From NCBI GenBank assembly GCA_937871935.1, contig CALMQI010000300.1, positions 1 to 52,411 on the forward strand: DNA of 52,411 bases, read 5' to 3'. Positions 43,534-52,411 of this stretch are shown piece after piece. The stretch comes from an uncultured Burkholderiales bacterium (lineage in GTDB: Bacteria > Pseudomonadota > Gammaproteobacteria > Burkholderiales > Burkholderiaceae_C). Every line of letters starts with the position of its first letter. The stretch's first letter is position 1. The position numbers and the translations under genes were made by a program. The notes below the pieces were generated by a model, which saw only the letters and a program-made list of their open reading frames with translations, had not been told where the DNA came from and did not search any database.

Positions 43534-44391
43534 ATGAAGCTCTGCGGTGTCGAGGTCGGCCTCGACAAGCCCTTCTTCCTGATCGCCGGCCCCTGCGTGG
43601 TCGAGTCCGAGTCGCTGCAACTCGACGTGGCCGGCGCGCTGAAGGAGATGACCGGCGCACTGGGCATCCCCTTCATCTTCAAGTCGAGCTACGACAAGGC
43701 CAACCGCTCCAGCGGCACCTCGTTCCGCGGCCCCGGCATGGACAAGGGCCTCGAGATCCTGGCCAAGGTGAAGCGCGAGCTGACGGTGCCGCTACTGACC
43801 GACGTGCACACCGAAGCCGAGCTCCCGGCCGTGGCCGCGGTGGTCGACGTGCTGCAGACGCCGGCGTTCCTGTGCCGGCAGACCGATTTCATACGCGCTG
43901 TGGCACAGGCCGGCTTGCCGGTGAACATCAAGAAGGGTCAGTTCCTCGCGCCGCACGACATGGTGAACGTGATTCACAAGGCACGCGCAGCTGCCCGCGA
44001 GAAGGGCCTGCCCGAGGACCAGTTCATGGCCTGCGAGCGCGGTGTCAGCTTCGGCTACAACAATCTGGTGTCCGACATGCGCAGCCTCGCGATCATGCGC
44101 GAGACCGGTGCGCCGGTGGTGTTCGACGCCACGCATTCGGTGCAATTGCCGGGCGGACAGGGCACCAGCAGCGGCGGGCAGCGCGAGTTCGTGCCGGTGC
44201 TGGCACGCGCCGCGATCGCGGTGGGCATCGCCGGCATCTTCATGGAAACCCATCCCGACCCGACCCACGCATTGTCGGACGGCCCGAACGCGGTGCCGCT
44301 GAAGCACATGCGCGCCCTGCTCGAGCAGCTGCTCGCGCTCGACCGTGTGGTGAAGCGGCAGCCGCTGCTGGAAAACGACTTCTCCTGCTGA
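43534..44391 (+). CDS. kdsA: KDO-8-phosphate synthase (metal-dependent type)
   Basis: 285 aa enzyme condensing PEP and arabinose-5-P for LPS core synthesis. [20 protein letters not shown] and [14 protein letters not shown] are signature motifs. Cys21 in [11 protein letters not shown], with a His in [13 protein letters not shown], Glu in METHPDP and Asp in ALSDGPNAV, gives the four ligands of the metallo class (as in Aquifex), unlike the E. coli non-metal enzyme that has Asn. 13 nt after pyrG. Confidence 0.97.
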   Translation: MKLCGVEVGLDKPFFLIAGPCVVESESLQLDVAGALKEMTGALGIPFIFKSSYDKANRSSGTSFRGPGMDKGLEILAKVKRELTVPLLTDVHTEAELPAVAAVVDVLQTPAFLCRQTDFIRAVAQAGLPVNIKKGQFLAPHDMVNVIHKARAAAREKGLPEDQFMACERGVSFGYNNLVSDMRSLAIMRETGAPVVFDATHSVQLPGGQGTSSGGQREFVPVLARAAIAVGIAGIFMETHPDPTHALSDGPNAVPLKHMRALLEQLLALDRVVKRQPLLENDFSC

Positions 44392-44414
44392 AGCAGGCGC
44401 GCAAGGAAACGACC

Positions 44415-46035
<1,621 letters not shown>

Positions 46036-46036
46036 C

Positions 46037-46324
46037 ATGCCGACCCGTGCACGCGCCGTCACCTGGGGCCTGGCCCTGCTGCTGCTGCTGGTGCAGGCCG
46101 GTCTGTGGTTCGGCAAGGGCAGCGTGCCCCATGTCTGGAACCTGCAGACGCAGCTGAAGGACCAGGGCCTTGCCAACGAGGGGGCGCGACAGCGCAACCA
46201 GCGCATCACCGCCGAGGTGGGCGACCTGCGCGAAGGCCTCGAGATGATCGAGGAAAAGGCGCGCAGCGAGCTCGGCATGGTGCGGCCCGACGAGGTGTTC
46301 GTCCAGATCACCGGCCGGCGCTGA
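46037..46324 (+). CDS. ftsB: cell division protein FtsB
   Basis: 95-aa bitopic protein: an N-terminal TM (TWGLALLLLLVQAGLWFGKG), then coiled coil with LKDQGLANEGARQRNQRITA and LREGLEMIEEKARSELGM, and a short C-terminal PDEVFVQI. Forms the FtsQBL complex. 1 nt after eno, as usual in Burkholderiales. Confidence 0.93.
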   Translation: MPTRARAVTWGLALLLLLVQAGLWFGKGSVPHVWNLQTQLKDQGLANEGARQRNQRITAEVGDLREGLEMIEEKARSELGMVRPDEVFVQITGRR

Positions 46325-46342
46325 CGCGCCCGAGTCAAGGGC

Positions 46343-46972
46343 ATGCCGGCCGCTATCGACTGGGCCGCCCCGGCGCTGTCTGCCGCCTTCACGCTGTGGG
46401 GCTCGCCCGTCACGTGGCTGGAGATCGTGGCCTTCGTGCTGTCGCTCTGGATGGTCGAGCGCAACATGCGGGTGGACCCGATCGCTTGGCCGCTGGCGAT
46501 CGCCGCCTCGGCCCTGTACGCGCTGCTGTTCGCTGCCAACCGCCTTTACGGCGAAGCGACGCTGCAGTTCTTCTTCATCGCGGTGTCATTCTGGGGTTGG
46601 TGGCAGTGGCTGCGTGGACACAGCGCCGACGGCACCGTCCTGCGGGTCCACCGGCTGCCGGCCGCGGGCCGCTGGCGCGTGGCGCTGCTCACGCTGCTGA
46701 CCTGGCCGCTGCTGGGACTCGCGCTGCAACACGGCACCGACAGCGACGTGCCCTTCCTCGACGCACTGCCCACGGTGGGCAGCGTGGCGGGCCAGCTGCT
46801 GCTCGGGCGCAAGCTGATCGAGAACTGGCTGGTCTGGCTCGCAGTCAACCTGATCAGTGTCGGCCTGTTCGCCTGGAAGGGCCTGTGGCTCACCGTGTTG
46901 CTCTATGCCCTGTTCGCCATGCTCTCGGTGCTGGGCTGGCGCATGTGGCACCGGCAGGCCGCCTCAGCGTGA
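46343..46972 (+). CDS. pnuC: nicotinamide riboside transporter PnuC
   Basis: 209-aa inner membrane protein with seven hydrophobic helices and the PnuC family's aromatic motifs (SFWGWWQW, NWLVWLAVN, WLTVLLYALFAML). Facilitates uptake of nicotinamide riboside for NAD synthesis, with trapping by a cytoplasmic NadR-type kinase. Ends 9 nt into the opposing LuxR-type gene. No NiaR/NadR site seen upstream. Confidence 0.9.
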   Translation: MPAAIDWAAPALSAAFTLWGSPVTWLEIVAFVLSLWMVERNMRVDPIAWPLAIAASALYALLFAANRLYGEATLQFFFIAVSFWGWWQWLRGHSADGTVLRVHRLPAAGRWRVALLTLLTWPLLGLALQHGTDSDVPFLDALPTVGSVAGQLLLGRKLIENWLVWLAVNLISVGLFAWKGLWLTVLLYALFAMLSVLGWRMWHRQAASA

Positions 46973-47602
46973 GCCGCGCTGCAGGGCGATCAGGCCATGC
47001 GCCGCCGCGCGCGCCGCGGCCTCGGCGCGGCCGGCCACACACAGCCGCGAGTAGATCGATGTGAGGTGATCCTTCACCGTGCGTTCGGTGACGCCGATGG
47101 CTCGCGCAATCTCCTTGTTCGAGCGGCCGATCGACACCAGCTGCAGCACCTCGGCCTGTCGATCGGTGAGCGTGACGGCGTCATCGTCGTTGTCGCCGTC
47201 ATGGGGGCTGAAGCACAGCTCGCCGCCCAGCATCAAGCCGATCGCGCGCACCAGCGCCGTCGAATCGAGCATCTTGGACAGACAGCCCACGCAGCCGAGC
47301 TGCCGGGCACGCACCGCGATGCCTGATTCGTCGACACCGGAGATCAGTGCACAGCCCACGGTGGGCCAACGGGCGCGCACGGTCTCGATCAACGACAGGC
47401 CATCGCAGCCGGGTAGCCGGTAGTCGACCACCAGCAGGTCGTAGCCCCGATCCCGCGTGAGCGCCTCGATCGCCTGCTCGGCATTGGGCACGGCGTTCAC
47501 GTACAGGCCGCCCCGTTCGCTCTGCAGCGCCGACACCAACCCCTGCCGGTAGATCGGGTGGTCGTCGACCACCAGCACGCTGGCGCCACGCGAAGTGAGC
47601 AT
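46964..47602 (-). CDS. LuxR-family response regulator
   Basis: 212 aa from ATG 47602. Complete NarL-type receiver (VLVVDDHPIYRQGLVSAL, LLVVDYRLPGCDG with Asp60, GCLSKMLDS switch Lys) and an HTH (LTDRQAEVLQLVSIGRSNKE, IGVTERTVKDHLTSIYSRL). The TPR hybrid kinase downstream is a likely cognate sensor, though on the other strand and 2 kb away. An upstream in-frame extension has no homology. Confidence 0.9.
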   Translation of the reverse strand: MLTSRGASVLVVDDHPIYRQGLVSALQSERGGLYVNAVPNAEQAIEALTRDRGYDLLVVDYRLPGCDGLSLIETVRARWPTVGCALISGVDESGIAVRARQLGCVGCLSKMLDSTALVRAIGLMLGGELCFSPHDGDNDDDAVTLTDRQAEVLQLVSIGRSNKEIARAIGVTERTVKDHLTSIYSRLCVAGRAEAAARAAAHGLIALQRGSR

Positions 47603-47646
47603 GTGGTCGATGATAGCCAGCTGACCGGTAAGCGCCGTAACGCCAT

Positions 47647-47664
47647 ACCGTCCATCCGGACGGT
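47647..47664. promoter_or_regulatory. inverted repeat between the regulator and lipoprotein genes
   Basis: ACCGTCC-ATCC-GGACGGT, a perfect 7+7 palindrome with a 4-nt centre, in the 243-bp divergent gap between luxR-type and lipoprotein genes. A possible autoregulatory or shared operator; CCTCCGTACGG about 110 bp further is a second, smaller palindrome. Confidence 0.35.
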
Positions 47665-47845
47665 GGTCGCTCGCGCGGAGGGCGGCCCCGCTTTGGCCCA
47701 GCTGCGCCACGGGCCGGAGCCACCGTGACGAAGCTCGCGTCCGGCGCCTGCGCGTGACGCGCCCCCGTACCTCCGTACGGTGCGGTGCACGCCAGCCTCG
47801 ACCCAGACTGCGCCCGCATTCCACTACCTGCGAAAGGCGCATCAC

Positions 47846-49462
47846 ATGCAATCACGTCGATGGTTCTCCACTGCGTTGGCCACGGCCGCGCTGCTCGCCG
47901 CCTGCGGCGGCAGCGACCCTACCACCCCCTTCATCGTGACCGAACCTGCCGACACCACTGTCGGCGAAGGCGGCACCGCGAACTTTGCCGTCGAGGCTGT
48001 CAGCAGCGACGCGATGACCACCGATTGGTGGCGCGCGGGTGCGTCCACTGCGGTGGGCAGTGGCGACAACTTGAGCGTCGGGCCGGTCACGCTGTACGAC
48101 GACGCTGCGGCATTCACTGCCGTCGCCACCAACGCGCAGGGCTCGACCACGAGCCGTGCGGCCACGCTGACAGTCACGCCGCGGCAGTGGAGCGCCAGCC
48201 CGCAGGCCAGCGGGGTCGCCTCGGAGGGCTCGGCCAACGAAATCGTCGGTGTCACCGACGCACAAGGCAACTTCGTGTTTGCCTTCTACGGCCCCAGCGC
48301 CACCCCGGGTCGCTCCGGCATCTGGGCCGGCCGCCGCACGGCCGCGGGCAGCTTTAGTGCCAATCAGTTGAGCAGCACCACCGATGCCGCCAGTGCCGCA
48401 CCGATGGAGCTGCGCGTGGCCGTCGACACCAATGGCACGACGATCGTGGCCTGGCGCCGCCGCGACGTGGGACTGAACAACGCGTCGGAGATCTACGCGG
48501 CCGTGCAGCAATGGGGCGCCGGCCCCGACGTTGCCCCGGTGCGCCTCTCGGCGCAGGGCGATTTCGCCATGGAGCCCGATGTGGCGGCCACCGGCCCCGG
48601 CCAGTTCGAGGTGGTGTGGACGGAGGCCACGCTCGGCAACCCGCAGATCCGGGTGGTCACGAGGGCGTTCACGCTGGGCGGTGCCCCGTGGGCGGGCCCG
48701 CAGACCGTTGCCGCGGTCACCGGCGTGAACGTGACGGGACCTCGCATCGCATCGGACGGTGCGGGTCGCGTCTGGGCCGCCTGGTCTGAGTACACCCAGT
48801 CCAACGTGTACACCGTCTACGGCAAGGAGCGCACCGCCGGCGCGAGCACCTGGGGCGGCGGCGCGGCCACCGCGTTGAGCGCGGCCGGCCACTCCGCACC
48901 TCAGATGAAGATGAACGCCAACGGGCAAGGCGTGCTGACGTTCAGTGATTCGATCGGGCGCGTCCACGCCAGGCTTCTCACCCCTACCGGGTGGGCCGCC
49001 GCGCAGTACGTGGCGAATGCGCATATCGTTGCGCCCGCCGTCGCGCTGCACGCCGATGGCCGCATCGCTATTGCGTCACTGTCGGTGGGCACGGGCCAGA
49101 ACACGCTGTACCACTGGTCCTACGACCCGGGCAACCAGGCCTGGTCGTCGGCGTCTGTCGTGCGCGCCACCACAGGTGCCTCGATCGGTGCGCCGTCGGT
49201 GCGATTCGATGCCGCGGGCAACGAGGTGGTGCTGTGGAGCGAAACGCAAACCGGCAACGGCCCCGTGCAGGTGAACGCACGCCGCTTCATCACCGGCGGC
49301 ATGGGCTGGCTGGCGCAGGCGGCAGTGAGCCCGCTCGTCACCGGCGAGGCCCACACCAACCCGGCGCTGGCGGTCGCGGCCGACGGCACGTCGATGGCCC
49401 TGTGGTACCACGTGAGCAACCAGGGTCAGTCGCGGGTGCCGGTGTACGCATTGCTGCGCTGA
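47846..49462 (+). CDS. lipoprotein with Ig-like N-terminus and propeller-like repeats
   Basis: 538 aa from ATG 47846. Signal with lipobox LLAAC (Cys20), then an Ig-like segment (FIVTEPADTTVGEGGTANF). Repeated units of about 45-50 residues follow with AW or VW strands and DxxG-like turns (VAVDTNGTTIVAWRRRD, VWAAWSEYTQSN, VVLWSETQTGN), which suggest a beta-propeller-like surface protein. No enzyme motif. Divergent from the LuxR gene and followed by the hybrid kinase; the three may form one sensing or surface function, unproven. Confidence 0.7.
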   Translation: MQSRRWFSTALATAALLAACGGSDPTTPFIVTEPADTTVGEGGTANFAVEAVSSDAMTTDWWRAGASTAVGSGDNLSVGPVTLYDDAAAFTAVATNAQGSTTSRAATLTVTPRQWSASPQASGVASEGSANEIVGVTDAQGNFVFAFYGPSATPGRSGIWAGRRTAAGSFSANQLSSTTDAASAAPMELRVAVDTNGTTIVAWRRRDVGLNNASEIYAAVQQWGAGPDVAPVRLSAQGDFAMEPDVAATGPGQFEVVWTEATLGNPQIRVVTRAFTLGGAPWAGPQTVAAVTGVNVTGPRIASDGAGRVWAAWSEYTQSNVYTVYGKERTAGASTWGGGAATALSAAGHSAPQMKMNANGQGVLTFSDSIGRVHARLLTPTGWAAAQYVANAHIVAPAVALHADGRIAIASLSVGTGQNTLYHWSYDPGNQAWSSASVVRATTGASIGAPSVRFDAAGNEVVLWSETQTGNGPVQVNARRFITGGMGWLAQAAVSPLVTGEAHTNPALAVAADGTSMALWYHVSNQGQSRVPVYALLR

Positions 49463-49578
49463 TGGCGCGGTCGGCCGGCGCACCCGGCCGACCGATCGCC
49501 CACGGTCGTGCCGGGCATTTGGTCTACGATCGTCACTGTCCACCACGCGTCTGCACGGCGCCGATAGCGCGGCCACGC

Positions 49579-51942
49579 ATGCCCCACCAAGAGCCAAGCA
49601 GCGAATCCCTGATCGCACGGGGCTGGCACCTGCGCGAAGTGGCGCCGCAGACGCTGCGCGCACACGCCGCCAGAATGCGCGAACTCGCTTCAGCAGACCC
49701 GCGCTCTCGCGCATATGCCGAGCTGTTCGAAGCCTGGGGTTGGCTCACGGAGCGTGAGCGATCCGCCTGCGAGCGGGCACTCGCGCAGGCCATCGAATGG
49801 GCCGGTCGCGCGCAAGGAGTCGACGCACGGATGGCCTGCGTGCATCTGCAGAGTTACCTGCTGTCGCGCGATGCACGGTACGAAGCCTCGCTCGAAGTCG
49901 GCGCGCCCGTCGTGGACTTGCCAGACGACGCGTTGCCGGCCGCATTGCGGCACGCCGCGTGTTCGCATCGCAGCATGGTGCTGGAGTCGTTGGGCCGGCA
50001 TGACGAATCGTTGCGCCTGCACCATGCCGCTGTGGCCGCTGCGCGGCGGCACGGCGATCCGGCGATTCTGGCGGTGGCACTGGGGTACCTGGGCGGCCTG
50101 CAATCGAGCTTGTTGAACCTCGACGACGCCATGCCGCCGTGCGACGAAGGCTGGGCGCTGTGCGAGCACAGCGACTGGCACGGTGTGATCGGCACCGTGG
50201 GTACCAACCGCATGATGGTGCTGAGCGGTCTGGGCCGACATGACGAGGCCTGTGCGATGGCCGAGCGCCTGATGTCGCAGGAAGATCACTTCCTCGAGCG
50301 CCATCGATCGTTGCGGTTCTTCCTGTACGGCACGGCGTTGGCAGTGGCCGGGCACTTCGAGCGTGCGCAGCTCTGCCTGGACCGCGGTCTAGCCGAGCGG
50401 CCGGCCGGCCAGCCGATACGCGTGGAGTGGGCGTGGACGCAGGCGCGCATCTTCAACCGCAGCGGCCGGCCGGCTGAGGCATTGGCCACTGTCGAGCCGT
50501 TCTTCGAGCCGGTGAGCCGCTTCGGCAACGACTTTCCGATCGACCGCGCCAATCTGTTCGCCGAGGCGGCACTGGCCAACGAAGCCCTGGGCGACCTGGC
50601 CGCCGCGCTGGCACACGAACGCCTGGCCGCCCAGGCACGCGAGGAGGCCGTGCGCCAGTCGGCGCTGGCCCGGCGCGTGACGCTGCAGATCGTCTACGAA
50701 CTCGACGCGGCCCATCACCAGCGCGACGCCGCATTGCGCGAGCAGCAGCGCGCCACCGTCGAACAGCAGCGCCTGGCCGAGCTGAATGCAGCGCTCGAGG
50801 CGGCCAACCTCGCCAAGACGCGGTTTCTCGCCGCCGCCAGCCACGATCTTCGCCAGCCGGTGCACGCGCTCGGGCTGCAGTTGGCCACCCTGCGCGCCGT
50901 CACGCGCCGGGGCGCGGCCGCCGACGTCCGCCAGCGCATGGAAAGCACCGTGGACGCATTGACGTCGATGTTCGACCTGCTGCTGGACATGTCGCGCATG
51001 GACGCGGGCGTGATGCCGGCTCATCCCCGCGCGGTGAGTCTGCATGCCCTGCTCGTGCGTGTGGCCGACGAGTTCGCCGACGTTGCCACCGCCAAGGGTC
51101 TGCGACTGGCGCTGCGGATTCCCGGCGACGCGTGGGTGCGCACGGATCCGCTGCTGTTCGAACGGCTGTTGCGCAACCTGCTAGACAACGCCATCAAGTA
51201 CACGGCGCGCGGCGGCGTGCTGCTGGCCGTGCGGCCACGGCGCACGGCCGACGGCCAGCCGGTCTGGCAATTGCAGGTGTGGGACAGCGGACGCGGCATC
51301 GCGGCGGCCGAACAGGCACGCGTATTCGACGAGTTCTACCAGGCGGGCGATGGTTCACCCGACCGGGCCGCCGGCCTCGGCTTGGGGCTGGCCATCGTCA
51401 AGCGCCTGGGTGCGCTGCTCGACCACGGCGTCGAATTGGCCTCGCAACCGGGGCGCGGCACCCGCGTGACGGTGTGGCTGCCGCACGCGGCTGCTGAGCC
51501 TGCAGCCGCAGCACGCGAGCCCCGGCGCACGGCGGCGACGGCCGCTCTGTGCGTCGCGGTGATCGAGGACGACTCCGAGGTGCGCGCCGCGACGCGCGCG
51601 CTGCTCGCCCAATGGGGCCACCGAGTCGTCGACGGCGCCGACTGGCGCGCCGTGCTGGCCGGCTGTACGCACGATCTGCGCCCCGACGCCGTCATCGCCG
51701 ACTACCGGCTGCGCGGCGTGCAGACGGGCGACCAGGATGCGGCAGCATTGTGTCGCGCCTTGAAGACCGAGCTGCCGACCTTGATCGTCACCGGCGATAC
51801 GGCCCCCGAACGACTGCGTGCGCTGGCGGCGAGCGGCATGCCCTGGTCAACACCAGCGAACGGGTCAGCGAGACGTTGCGCGGGCTCGGCACGGAAATCC
51901 CGCAACTCATCGAAAAGCTCTCCGTGCAGCAGGTCAAGCTGA
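49579..51942 (+). CDS. TPR-containing hybrid histidine kinase (broken C-terminal receiver)
   Basis: 787 aa, no TM. N-terminal TPR-like helices (about 70-390), coiled-coil (400-420), HisKA with phospho-His422 in ASHDLRQPVHALG, HATPase with N-box NLLDNAIKYTARG and G-boxes DSGRGI and GLGLGLAIVKRLG. Then a receiver with AVIEDDSEVRAATRALL and phospho-Asp708 (VIADYRLRG). After SGMP (about residue 756) the reading turns into Arg/Ser-rich non-receiver sequence; the KP motif and last helix are missing. See the finding on the junction. Likely partner of the LuxR regulator. Confidence 0.85.
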   Translation: MPHQEPSSESLIARGWHLREVAPQTLRAHAARMRELASADPRSRAYAELFEAWGWLTERERSACERALAQAIEWAGRAQGVDARMACVHLQSYLLSRDARYEASLEVGAPVVDLPDDALPAALRHAACSHRSMVLESLGRHDESLRLHHAAVAAARRHGDPAILAVALGYLGGLQSSLLNLDDAMPPCDEGWALCEHSDWHGVIGTVGTNRMMVLSGLGRHDEACAMAERLMSQEDHFLERHRSLRFFLYGTALAVAGHFERAQLCLDRGLAERPAGQPIRVEWAWTQARIFNRSGRPAEALATVEPFFEPVSRFGNDFPIDRANLFAEAALANEALGDLAAALAHERLAAQAREEAVRQSALARRVTLQIVYELDAAHHQRDAALREQQRATVEQQRLAELNAALEAANLAKTRFLAAASHDLRQPVHALGLQLATLRAVTRRGAAADVRQRMESTVDALTSMFDLLLDMSRMDAGVMPAHPRAVSLHALLVRVADEFADVATAKGLRLALRIPGDAWVRTDPLLFERLLRNLLDNAIKYTARGGVLLAVRPRRTADGQPVWQLQVWDSGRGIAAAEQARVFDEFYQAGDGSPDRAAGLGLGLAIVKRLGALLDHGVELASQPGRGTRVTVWLPHAAAEPAAAAREPRRTAATAALCVAVIEDDSEVRAATRALLAQWGHRVVDGADWRAVLAGCTHDLRPDAVIADYRLRGVQTGDQDAAALCRALKTELPTLIVTGDTAPERLRALAASGMPWSTPANGSARRCAGSARKSRNSSKSSPCSRSS

Positions 51943-52411
51943 CCGATATCATCGAAGGCGCCGGACAGAACCTCACCTCGCTCGAGAGCGCGATCACCGC
52001 GACCTCGGTCGTGCCGCCACCGATGCTGCCGGTCTGGCGCATCAGGAAGTCGTCGCCGATCGCGGCGACCATCCCGTCCGTCACGTATTCGCGCTTGACG
52101 AGAGCCCGCTCCACCGATTCATCGACGTGCGCCCGGATAGGGAACAGAAACGGCGTCGGCCTCGCACCAGCAGCCGGGTTCGGAAACGTCAGCGATGCAT
52201 TGGCGGTCACCGCCGGGTCGAAGAAGACCTGCGGAGGAAGGCCGAGGCGCGTGTCGGAGGATACGTAGTGCAGCTCAGTCTCGCAGAAAAGAGGCTCGAC
52301 AGCCGTCGCCGCGCCGCCGGGGAGGAGCCCGTCGCGCGTGCGGTTGAACCATCCGGTCTTCCCACCCGCACCACCGAGAACGTACTCGTCGGTGCCCGCG
52401 CGGATGATGCC
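51788..52411 (-). CDS. partial ORF of unknown function running off the window
   Basis: The minus frame is open from 52411 inward, with strong third-position GC in 52411-51970: TDEYVLGGAGGKTGWFNRTR, VFFDPAVTANASLTFPNPA, HVDESVERALVKREYVTDG and DDFLMRQTGSIGGGTTEVAV. The Gly-rich beta sequences look structural (surface or phage-like). The 3' part overlaps plus-strand coding and is doubtful. No family recognised. Confidence 0.35.
   Translation of the reverse strand, partial: GIIRAGTDEYVLGGAGGKTGWFNRTRDGLLPGGAATAVEPLFCETELHYVSSDTRLGLPPQVFFDPAVTANASLTFPNPAAGARPTPFLFPIRAHVDESVERALVKREYVTDGMVAAIGDDFLMRQTGSIGGGTTEVAVIALSSEVRFCPAPSMISVSLTCCTESFSMSCGISVPSPRNVSLTRSLVLTRACRSPPAHAVVRGPYRR

Noticed and set aside
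51549..52268. Single 239-aa plus-strand protein across the junction
   Set aside because: Its first third is a frame shadow of the kinase receiver and its last third an antisense shadow of the minus ORF; only about 50 residues in the middle look coding.

Overview
The window looks like a high-GC betaproteobacterial chromosome of the order Burkholderiales, probably from the Rubrivivax/Leptothrix/Ideonella/Methylibium neighbourhood. The reasons are the strong GC bias at third codon positions, the gene orders trmJ-cysE facing suhB and pyrG-kdsA-(DUF1330)-eno-ftsB, and the protein sequences themselves. This placement is inference; no tree was run.

Left chromosomal arm (1-13.9 kb): an HSL-family esterase behind a 46-codon leader ORF, a PAS-protein remnant, a BaiN/HI0933 flavoprotein, rpsU-yqeY, a TIGR01244 phosphatase-like protein, and a TRAP transporter (dctQ-dctM) converging on a TakP-type 2-oxoacid binding protein. 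These are followed by pmbA/tldE facing yjgA-mog, then cysE and trmJ facing suhB and an NTF2-like gene.

Integrated element (about 14.00-31.13 kb, 17.1 kb): the chromosomal mutS gene is cut near its 5' end. The native mutS start and first 22 codons remain at 13944-14009, while the rest of mutS starts at 31125. The two ends share the 8 bp ATGATGCA. Just outside the core, the element's right end encodes the same residues (SAHTPMM) with different synonymous codons, so the element rebuilds the MutS reading frame. The element has, from its right end leftwards, a P4-type tyrosine integrase, an AlpA-like regulator, a small ORF, a second excisionase-like HTH protein, a primase/DUF5906-type helicase and an array of inverted iterons that looks like a replication origin. 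A long minus-strand operon of small, translationally coupled genes follows; it includes a Bbp16-like capsid cement protein, a scaffold-like protein, a DUF5681-like protein, the N-terminal part of a podophage internal protein and a proteasome-fold-like protein. A plus-strand cargo arm holds a membrane protein, a lipoprotein, an HNH nuclease, small unknown genes, and an AP2-domain gene in the opposite direction. I see no major capsid, portal, large terminase or tail genes. This fits a phage satellite, or a stripped prophage, sitting in mutS.

Right chromosomal arm (31.1-52.4 kb): mutS overlaps an Anbu proteasome-type protease gene. Then come three odd regulators: an OmpR-like protein with His in place of the phospho-Asp, a MocR-type regulator that has lost its PLP Lys, Asp and Tyr, and another OmpR-like protein with a degenerate acidic pocket. 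After these are a TonB-dependent receptor, an alpha/beta hydrolase, the pyrG-kdsA-DUF1330-eno-ftsB-pnuC block, a LuxR-type response regulator, a lipoprotein and a TPR hybrid histidine kinase. The kinase's receiver domain breaks off near 51.84 kb, and the last ~0.55 kb looks mosaic.
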